DNA of 64,000 nucleotides from Tessaracoccus rhinocerotis (GTDB taxonomy: Bacteria; Actinomycetota; Actinomycetes; Propionibacteriales; Propionibacteriaceae): the NCBI RefSeq assembly GCF_007197885.1, contig NZ_VKKG01000006.1, positions 1 through 64,000 on the forward strand. Reading direction: 5' to 3'. The notes beneath the pieces are model-generated. The model made no database searches, was not told the DNA's origin, and saw nothing but the letters and a program-made list of their open reading frames with translations. Within the stretch, counting starts at the first letter, position 1. Each line of letters opens with the position of its first letter. The position numbers were made by a program, and so were the translations under genes. Below are positions 25,060 through 30,941 of the stretch, piece by piece.

Positions 25060-25799
25060 GCCCAAACCCCCAGACCTCTCCCTACCACCGCCCACCGGGG
25101 CTCAACGTGCCCCCGGTCGCGCGGGTCCTGATGATCGTCGCGTGGCTCGGGATGACCCTGGATACGCTCCTGGGCTACCCGGTCATCGCCCAGCTTTTCC
25201 CGGACTTCAGCGAGGCCATCATCATCGGCCTCATGATCGGACTTGGAGCAGCGTGTGCAGGGCTCGCGACGAAAGTGGGTACCGAGTTCAACCACGGGAA
25301 CAGGATCGTCGGTTGGCTTCTGCTCGTCTGCGTACTGGGCGTGGGTGCTGCACTGGCCTTCGCCCGCTGGCGTCTGGGCTTCACCGGTGGCGCGGTGGGA
25401 GCAGAAACCGGCCTTGTGGTGGAGCACACCGACACCGAGCTCCCCGCCACCGTGCTGATGCTGGTGCTCTACGTGGCATCGGTCATCGGTACCGTCTGGT
25501 CAGCCCGGAAGGTCCTCGTGCCGGAGCGGCGGGAACTGCGTCGCCATCGCGCGGAGATCGACGGCCTCGTCCAGCAACTGGCTCTCCTCGAGGCAGAATC
25601 TGTGGCTGTCCACGAACGCATCGGCGCCCGCAGTGACGGCCTGAAGCAGTTGGGCGAGTTGCTGACCCACGCGCTGAAGCAGGCCGACGCCCGCGAATCT
25701 CGCCTGAAGTCCTTCTCCAGGGACTTCATCGCAAGGGTGGTCGGTCGGCCAGATGCCACGCCCTTGGTCCGCGCTCCGCTGGAGCCCGGGGCGAACTAG
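25056..25799 (+). CDS. membrane protein with four helices and cytosolic coiled coil
   Basis: The protein is 247 aa. Four membrane helices lie at about 20-40, 50-68, 84-104 and 128-150. A charged helical tail follows (about 155-235: RRHRAEIDGLVQQLALLEAES) with coiled-coil features. No MotA, Zorya ZorA or ion-channel signature is evident, so it is not called a motor protein, although the pairing of a four-helix protein with an OmpA-domain protein has that look. It overlaps the upstream gene by four bases. It is the last gene before a short gap with a strong dyad. Inference: membrane core of an undescribed envelope complex. Confidence 0.6.
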   Translation: MSPNPQTSPYHRPPGLNVPPVARVLMIVAWLGMTLDTLLGYPVIAQLFPDFSEAIIIGLMIGLGAACAGLATKVGTEFNHGNRIVGWLLLVCVLGVGAALAFARWRLGFTGGAVGAETGLVVEHTDTELPATVLMLVLYVASVIGTVWSARKVLVPERRELRRHRAEIDGLVQQLALLEAESVAVHERIGARSDGLKQLGELLTHALKQADARESRLKSFSRDFIARVVGRPDATPLVRAPLEPGAN

Positions 25800-25820
25800 T
25801 AGCGGGCGGGGCTGTTCTCG

Positions 25821-25872
25821 CTCCCCCTCCATCGTCGCCACCCTAGAATGTGCGAGAACGATGGAGGGGGAG
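25821..25872 (+). promoter_or_regulatory. perfect 15-bp inverted repeat around -10 and ribosome site
   Basis: CTCCCCCTCCATCGT (25821-25835) is exactly the reverse complement of 25858-25872, with a 22-base loop. The loop holds TAGAAT (25844-25849), a good actinobacterial -10. The right arm contains the GGAGGGGGAG ribosome site of the gene at 25876. It may be an operator read by the neighbouring gene product, or an RNA hairpin that closes the start. A leaderless ATG at 25861 within the right arm is also possible. Confidence 0.55.
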
Positions 25873-25875
25873 TCC

Positions 25876-26865
25876 ATGACCGAAGGATCAGACGAGCTGG
25901 CGCCAGAGGACCCGACGCCAGAACAGGCCGCCCTGACCAGGCTGATGGACACCGTCGCCCAGTTGATACGCCATCCGATTGAGAGGACGGGCTCCGGACT
26001 GGACTACGTCGAGGCCGTGATGAGAACCAAGGAGTACTTCCTTGGACTGATCAGCCACGGCATGGACCCTGCTGCCCTGACCTCCACCGGGGTCAGGACC
26101 AAGTTGCGAAACGTCCTGACTGACCTTGCCCGGGCCAAGACTAGCCGGGAGCGCAGGGAGGACCGCTACGTCGCAGGGGATCTGGTGGGCATCTCAGCAG
26201 AGGAAGCATTCCTGAGCGACGTGCCGGAGATCCTCGTGGAGGTGGCCATCCGAACCCTCCAGGTGAGCATCGAGCGGGACAGTACGCCGCAGTTGAAGCA
26301 CCCTGCCGGCCTCGTCGTCAGGCTCTATCTGGAACTCGAGCACCGCATTGAGATCATGACCGACGAAGACTGGGAAATTGTCAGAAACTTCCCGGACCAG
26401 AGACAGTTCTGGCGCAAGGACCTGGCTGATCACCTGGGAAGAAGACCCAACTTCATCAGCGACACCACAGGCGCGGCAGACTCGTTGATGCGGCTGGGGA
26501 TCTACCTGTTCATCGTGCTCGCTCCTCCGCAGGCCGCCGTCGTGAAACACGGCGTCATGAACAAGTTGTTGGATCTGGTTCACAAGGCCGGACCGCTGAT
26601 TCCCACCGACGGCCGCAGGCTGATGCAGCGTGCCGGCGAGCTGCTTGCTTTCGCAAGGGGCAGGTACCCAATCCCTCAGGCCCAGCTCATCGAATCCGCA
26701 CGGGCGCTGCAGAACCTTGCCCAGGCCACTGACGAGGCAATCATCAGTGCGCTCCACAACGCCGAGGCACTCTACGCAGTGCACGTTCCCCACCAACACC
26801 AGCACGCCCCGCAGTTCCTCTGCGTTGAGCGATGCTCCGAGCATCTTCCCGTCGAGGAGGGCTGA
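25876..26865 (+). CDS. unrecognised soluble protein, weakly sigma-factor-like
   Basis: The protein is 329 aa and largely helical. Residues about 35-100 (VEAVMRTKEYFLGL, then VRTKLRNVLTDLARAKTSRE followed by RRED) are reminiscent of sigma-70 region 2 in arrangement, but the similarity is by eye and weak. A second helical part (QFWRKDLADHLGRRPNFISD) could be a helix-turn-helix. The tail is His-rich (VPHQHQHAPQF). The ATG at 25876 has GGAGG eight bases upstream; an ATG at 25861 is in frame. A perfect dyad overlaps its promoter, so autoregulation is plausible. It stands five bases before the next gene. Confidence 0.5.
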   Translation: MTEGSDELAPEDPTPEQAALTRLMDTVAQLIRHPIERTGSGLDYVEAVMRTKEYFLGLISHGMDPAALTSTGVRTKLRNVLTDLARAKTSRERREDRYVAGDLVGISAEEAFLSDVPEILVEVAIRTLQVSIERDSTPQLKHPAGLVVRLYLELEHRIEIMTDEDWEIVRNFPDQRQFWRKDLADHLGRRPNFISDTTGAADSLMRLGIYLFIVLAPPQAAVVKHGVMNKLLDLVHKAGPLIPTDGRRLMQRAGELLAFARGRYPIPQAQLIESARALQNLAQATDEAIISALHNAEALYAVHVPHQHQHAPQFLCVERCSEHLPVEEG

Positions 26866-26870
26866 GGAAA

Positions 26871-28004
26871 ATGGACCCACACATCACTCCGGACCCGGAG
26901 ATCGCAGCGCTGCTGCGAAGCGCGCCACGCGCCAATGACATCATCGACGGCATCCTTGAGGGCTTCACCGCCGAGCTTGCCGAAACCATACTCGCGAGTC
27001 CTGAGCGATCAGCCCAGTTCCGTCGCCTCGTACGCCACATCGCGCCCAGCGAGGGCTGGGCCGAAGCCTGCCTTCGGGCCGACAGTGCCGGGGACCTGAA
27101 CCTGCAACTGTTCGAGATGGCGGTCGCGGAGCGGAGCGCCTCGAGTCCCGGCACCAGGCTGGTCCTGGAGACGCGAGACGACGAAACCATCATCGCTCCA
27201 GGCTGGGCAATTGCCTTCGACAAGGAGGACCTGGCCGCGGCTCAACTGGCCGAGGGCGGCCGTGTTTACTGGCACCCCGGCGACATCGGGCTCGCCCCCC
27301 TGCTCGTCGCACCGGTGACGCGGGCTCCACGGCTGGCCAGCATCTTCTACACCGCCCGGGCCTGGGATGAGCTACAGGGTTCCGGTTCCGCCACGCTCCA
27401 TCCCCTGGACGTCGAGCCGCACACCCTGAGCCGGGTGGCACTGGGCGAGTGGCTGCAGCGTTCCCACCCGGGGACCGGCTCGGTCACATCTCCGTTCGAA
27501 ACCGATCTGGTTCGTCTGGAGACGGGTATCGCTGCGCTCGCCGAGATGCCCCTGTTGGGGCGCGCCCGGGTGGAGGCTATCCTTGACGGCGCCGCCGGTG
27601 CCGTCGCGACAGCCCATTGGCTGAGCAAGGAATGGTCCGAGCAGGATTCCGGAAAGGCTGCGGAGGTTGCCCTCGCGGGTGCGCGGGCGCTGCTCCAGAC
27701 CCACCCGGAACAACTCCCGGACGCACTGAAGGCCCTGGCAGAGGGAACAGGGCGGCTGGACGACGACGCGATCGTCGCTCTGGCGCTCCGGCCTCCACTG
27801 CAGGAAGACCTGGCGCTGGCCGCAGCCGGCGAAGGCCAGGAGCCTGGTCAGGTGCCTGTTCTGGTCCAGGACGTGCTGCTCGCACGCCGCAGGCTGGCAA
27901 GGGCGCTTGCTGCGGAAGGCCTTGAAACCGGCGACTTGCCTGACCGCCCATTCCTTGCGGAGTTGGCGGCCTGGGAACTGCTGCCCCCACTGCCAGACGA
28001 CTGA
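26871..28004 (+). CDS. unrecognised soluble protein
   Basis: The protein is 377 aa. I do not recognise it. The first ~90 residues are acidic and helical. Residues about 100-150 form beta strands (RLVLETRDDETIIAPGWAIAF and nearby). The C-terminal 180 residues are helical and Leu/Ala-rich. No membrane segment or catalytic motif is visible. The ATG has GAGGA close by and lies five bases after the upstream stop, so the two are translated as a pair. A terminator-like hairpin follows 17 bases after the stop, ending this transcription unit. Confidence 0.55.
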   Translation: MDPHITPDPEIAALLRSAPRANDIIDGILEGFTAELAETILASPERSAQFRRLVRHIAPSEGWAEACLRADSAGDLNLQLFEMAVAERSASSPGTRLVLETRDDETIIAPGWAIAFDKEDLAAAQLAEGGRVYWHPGDIGLAPLLVAPVTRAPRLASIFYTARAWDELQGSGSATLHPLDVEPHTLSRVALGEWLQRSHPGTGSVTSPFETDLVRLETGIAALAEMPLLGRARVEAILDGAAGAVATAHWLSKEWSEQDSGKAAEVALAGARALLQTHPEQLPDALKALAEGTGRLDDDAIVALALRPPLQEDLALAAAGEGQEPGQVPVLVQDVLLARRRLARALAAEGLETGDLPDRPFLAELAAWELLPPLPDD

Positions 28005-28020
28005 CACTGCGCACCCGGAG

Positions 28021-28066
28021 CAACGACAGGGAGCCGACACCCACAGGGGTCGGCTCCTTTCCGTTG
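28021..28066 (+). terminator. rho-independent-type terminator
   Basis: GGAGCCGAC (28030-28038) pairs with GTCGGCTCC (28049-28057). An inner CCC/GGG (bulged A) closes an ACA loop, and an outer CAACG/CGTTG pair flanks it, with TTTCC in the descending side. It lies 17 bases after the stop at 28004 and fits a terminator for the 22.3-28.0 kb run. Confidence 0.65.
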
Positions 28067-28121
28067 TTCCACAACGCCTACAAGTAGTCCGGTTCACAAG
28101 ATCTCCGAAGAATGCGTTCCC

Positions 28122-28169
28122 GGCTCCGCCTTTTCGGTGAGGGACAACCCTCCCGAAAAGGAAGGAGCC
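28122..28169. repeat. long near-perfect hairpin
   Basis: The segments nest: GGCTCC (28122-28127) with GGAGCC (28164-28169), CCTTTTCGG (28129-28137) with CCGAAAAGG (28153-28161), and GAGGG (28139-28143) with CCCTC (28148-28152), leaving an ACAA loop. That is 20 paired bases with only small bulges. It lies in a non-coding gap after the terminator. It could be a structured RNA, an IS or REP remnant, or a second terminator. Confidence 0.5.
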
Positions 28170-28229
28170 ATCCATGTGGTTCTACTGGTGATAGCCAACC
28201 AGCCCAAGCGTCCACCGTCTCGCGAGCGG

Positions 28230-28691
28230 TCACGACCCGCCCCTGGCCAGCGCCCTGCTGGCCAGGGTGTTGGCGTGATTGCTCAGGTAGGTCAACAGGA
28301 TCACTTGGAGCTCGATATCGGTGAGTCGAATCGAGTCTGCATCGAACTGGTCCATGGCCTGCAGGAGCTTGCGTGCCATGTCGGGGGATGCGCAGTTGAT
28401 CCCGCGGCGCTGCGCCTCACCGATGCCGTCCGGCAGCACAGTGTTGAGCACCCGCATGCGGGAGGCGAACCAGAGATCTTCTGTCAGGAGCAGGCATCTG
28501 ACATCGCGTTCCTGTTCCGGGGACAGATCGTGGGACGCACCCGGCGGATGATTGTCAGAGGCTCTTGCCATTCTTGGAACAAGTAGCGCCTGCGCGACCA
28601 GATCGGCGGTGATTCCGTGGGCAGCCCTCGAAACCTCAGCCCAGACCGGCTGTTGCGTGACCCATTGCGCGCACAGGGCAACCAGTTTCAC
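28230..28691 (-). CDS. unrecognised small helical protein
   Basis: The protein is 153 aa, soluble. I do not recognise it. The C-terminal half is well formed and amphipathic (LTEDLWFASRMRVLNTVLP, then LTDIELQVILLTYLSNHAN), typical of a small interaction domain. The GTG start is preceded by AGGTGGG. It is divergent from the gene at 28822 across 130 bases with two dyads, and could be its regulator or partner. The last codons overlap an inverted repeat at 28241-28267. Confidence 0.5.
   Translation of the reverse strand: MKLVALCAQWVTQQPVWAEVSRAAHGITADLVAQALLVPRMARASDNHPPGASHDLSPEQERDVRCLLLTEDLWFASRMRVLNTVLPDGIGEAQRRGINCASPDMARKLLQAMDQFDADSIRLTDIELQVILLTYLSNHANTLASRALARGGS
28241..28267 (-). terminator. 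10-bp hairpin over the end of the 28230 gene
   Basis: CCCTGGCCAG (28241-28250) and CTGGCCAGGG (28258-28267) are exact inverted copies with a seven-base loop. They overlie the last codons of the minus-strand gene. There is no T-run, so the terminator role is only possible. Confidence 0.3.
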
Positions 28692-28709
28692 CGCCCACCT
28701 GCCTTCCTA

Positions 28710-28796
28710 CGTCCGATGTCTTCTGACGGACGGATGGCCGATGCGCACCCCAGAAACTTGGGCCGAGCCCAAACCATGGTTGCCGACCACTACTAT
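28710..28796. promoter_or_regulatory. two dyads and a -10 in a divergent promoter
   Basis: CGTCCG (28710-28715) is inverted as CGGACG (28727-28732). TTGGGC (28758-28763) is inverted as GCCCAA (28767-28772) with a three-base centre. TACTAT at 28791-28796 is a plausible -10 for the plus-strand gene at 28822, and the second dyad would cover its -35 area. Repressor sites are inferred. Confidence 0.35.
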
Positions 28797-28821
28797 TTGG
28801 CACAGCGGAGAGGGGGAGGAC

Positions 28822-29799
28822 ATGCTCGACCGTCAGGGTGATGTCCATGTGCTGGCCGAGGTCTTCGATGAATGGAGGACCAAGGGAATCAATCACATCG
28901 AGGCGTTCTCCCCCGAGCTTCTTCGGATTCTCAGCATTGACGCGGATACCTCCGCCAGCGCACAGCACGGTGCAGTCAAGCGCGCCATGTTGACAGTCGC
29001 CGAGAGATTGACCGAGAGGACGGATGACCGCAAGACAAGAGCGCACCGCACCGTCTTCATCAAGGCTGCCGGCTTCAGCCGGAAATCCCCCGAGTCGGCC
29101 AGGGAGCGGATGTTAATCGCCGGGGAGGCGGTGGGGAGATCGGCTCGCACGGCCTACCGCTACTACGACGACGCGGTTGCGCGCCTGACCCGAATCCTGC
29201 TCGGCGAACCGCGCATGTCGGAGGGTACCATCCCGACGGATGACCACATCGACGTGAGGTCCCGCACCTGGGTGGATCTGCGAGAGGATCAGCCGATCAT
29301 CTCGAGCCAGCGCACCATCCGGTCCCTGGTGGACCGGCTCGACCACGTCATCGAGCACGTGCGCATGCCGTGGTGGACCGGCCGGGAGACCTTCCCGTTG
29401 AAGGCGCTTGAGGGTTGTGCATTGGAAGAACCCCTCAAGGTGGGCGAGTCCACCTGGCAGTACCGACTCCGTTTCCGCAAGCCCCTCGAAGTGGGCGACG
29501 AGCAGTCCTTCGCCACCTCCATCCAGTTCCCGAGCCCGGACGCGCTAGCCCCGATGATCGGGTTCCGCCCCAGAGGCAGCGCCTACAAGGCCCAGGTTGA
29601 TCTCCAGTTCGGCAACAGGCGCCCCGCAGCGCTGGAGCAGTTCGCGTCGCGGCTGCACATAGAAGACCTGCACCGGGTCCCCGGATCCACCCTGATCCAT
29701 CCGGTCCAGGCCCGCCACACCATCGAATTCGACCGGATGTATCCCGGTGTCTCCTACGGGGTCCGTTGGCACTGGGACGGCACCAATATCGGCATCTGA
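28822..29799 (+). CDS. unrecognised protein with HTH-like segment and C-terminal beta domain
   Basis: The protein is 325 aa. Residues about 75-130 (AGEAVGRSARTAYRYYDDAV) look like a recognition-helix region of a DNA-binding fold. The C-terminal ~150 residues are beta-rich and aromatic (WQYRLRFRKPLEVG, IGFRPRGSAYKAQVDLQFG, SYGVRWHWDG), a separate ligand or effector domain I cannot name. The ATG at 28822 follows AGGGGGAGG; upstream open codons belong to the opposite-strand gene. No membrane segment. Context suggests a regulator in the accessory island, but the function is not known. Confidence 0.5.
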   Translation: MLDRQGDVHVLAEVFDEWRTKGINHIEAFSPELLRILSIDADTSASAQHGAVKRAMLTVAERLTERTDDRKTRAHRTVFIKAAGFSRKSPESARERMLIAGEAVGRSARTAYRYYDDAVARLTRILLGEPRMSEGTIPTDDHIDVRSRTWVDLREDQPIISSQRTIRSLVDRLDHVIEHVRMPWWTGRETFPLKALEGCALEEPLKVGESTWQYRLRFRKPLEVGDEQSFATSIQFPSPDALAPMIGFRPRGSAYKAQVDLQFGNRRPAALEQFASRLHIEDLHRVPGSTLIHPVQARHTIEFDRMYPGVSYGVRWHWDGTNIGI

Positions 29800-29909
29800 G
29801 GCCGGGGACCACTGATAAGAACCCAGGGATTCCATACAGTGCGACATTCCCCGGCGGGTACCCACTTCGCTCTGATCTGTAGCAAAACTCGCCTGCCGAG
29901 CAGCGTCCC

Positions 29910-29937
29910 TTGACAAAGTTGTGACACTTTCCACACT
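29910..29937 (+). promoter_or_regulatory. possible sigma-70-type promoter
   Basis: TTGACA at 29910-29915 is a perfect -35. CACACT sixteen bases on is only a poor -10. It lies 40 bases before the gene at 29955, which has no clear ribosome site and could be leaderless or weakly translated. The rest of 29800-29954 shows nothing else. Confidence 0.25.
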
Positions 29938-29954
29938 TCCTGTGGCGAAACGGG

Positions 29955-30905
29955 ATGAACGGCTTCAAGCTGATCTCCATGGGGGAAATCACAACAGGCA
30001 ATAGCAATCTCGGACCACACGATCTGCTCCAGCTGGCCGCGGAGGCCGGCTGGAACGCCAGCCGCGAGGACCGCGGCACCAAGTTCCACAACCGCGGCAC
30101 CTGCTACACCCGCGAAGCACCGTACGGGCCGCAGGATCCGCACGGGCGCGGTCTCCACGAGGTCTGCCGCGGAGCCGGCTGCCTCGACCTGCTCCACGAG
30201 CTCGTCGCCGCCATCCTGCTGAAGCTCATGGCCAAGCTGGATGGAGGCACCGTCGCCGACCCGGGGGCCTACGCCTACCGGGTGGCCAGGACGGCCCTGG
30301 TGGAGCTGAGCCGCAGCGCACGCACGGCGGCGGGCTACCCGGCCAAACCGGGGCGCGACGACGGGGTCCCGGCCCGCGTCAACGTCGCACTGCTCGACGC
30401 AGCCGGGCACCGGGGCCCCTGGCTGGTGGTGCTGTTCCGAATCCTGCGTGCCTACCCGTTCAGCCCCAACCACGTGGCCGGGCGCTGGCCCATCGACGGT
30501 CTCCTCCAGGAGCGCGAGAAGCACTTCCCCGACGAGGGGAGCACGACGTCGATGGTGCGGCGCGAGGTGGCCATGGTGATCCAGGTCGCCAAGCAGGTGG
30601 CGGGGCAGGACTGGGTGTACAGCAACCTCACCCTCCCGCTCCTGTCCAACGGCGGGGGCCAAACCCTGCCGGAGAACCTGTGCAGGCCCGAGGATGACCA
30701 CATCGAGCAACTGCTCGCAGCGATGTTCAAGGATGCCTACCTCCGCCTTCGGAGATGCGGGCACGTCGCGCTCGATGCCTACCGGGTGGCAACCGTCGAA
30801 GTCACAGGCCGACCGGCCCCGAAGCCCACCCCCCAGATCCTCACCGCACTCAGGGAACTGGAGGACGAGGTCTCGAGCCGCGGGTATCTGCTTGCGATTG
30901 CCTGA
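29955..30905 (+). CDS. unrecognised protein, weakly sigma-factor-like
   Basis: The protein is 316 aa, soluble. Residues about 80-125 (LHELVAAILLKLMAKLDGG, then AYAYRVARTALVELSRSAR) resemble the region 2 helices of an ECF sigma factor by eye. Two early cysteines (GTCYTREAP, CRGAGCLD) could bind metal. A helical C terminus follows (LLAAMFKDAYLRLRRCGHV). The start at 29955 is weak; an ATG at 29979 is equally possible. It converges on the membrane gene at 30942. With the genes at 25876 and 28822 it would make three regulator-like proteins in 5 kb. Confidence 0.45.
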   Translation: MNGFKLISMGEITTGNSNLGPHDLLQLAAEAGWNASREDRGTKFHNRGTCYTREAPYGPQDPHGRGLHEVCRGAGCLDLLHELVAAILLKLMAKLDGGTVADPGAYAYRVARTALVELSRSARTAAGYPAKPGRDDGVPARVNVALLDAAGHRGPWLVVLFRILRAYPFSPNHVAGRWPIDGLLQEREKHFPDEGSTTSMVRREVAMVIQVAKQVAGQDWVYSNLTLPLLSNGGGQTLPENLCRPEDDHIEQLLAAMFKDAYLRLRRCGHVALDAYRVATVEVTGRPAPKPTPQILTALRELEDEVSSRGYLLAIA

Positions 30906-30941
30906 CCGCCGGCGCTGGTAGTTGAGAAGCCGGACGGGCGC

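Noticed and set aside
22357-25799. A Zorya (ZorAB) system
   Set aside because: The OmpA domain is on a lipoprotein, not a single-pass MotB-like protein, and the membrane protein lacks visible MotA/ZorA signature; no ZorC/D/E was found.
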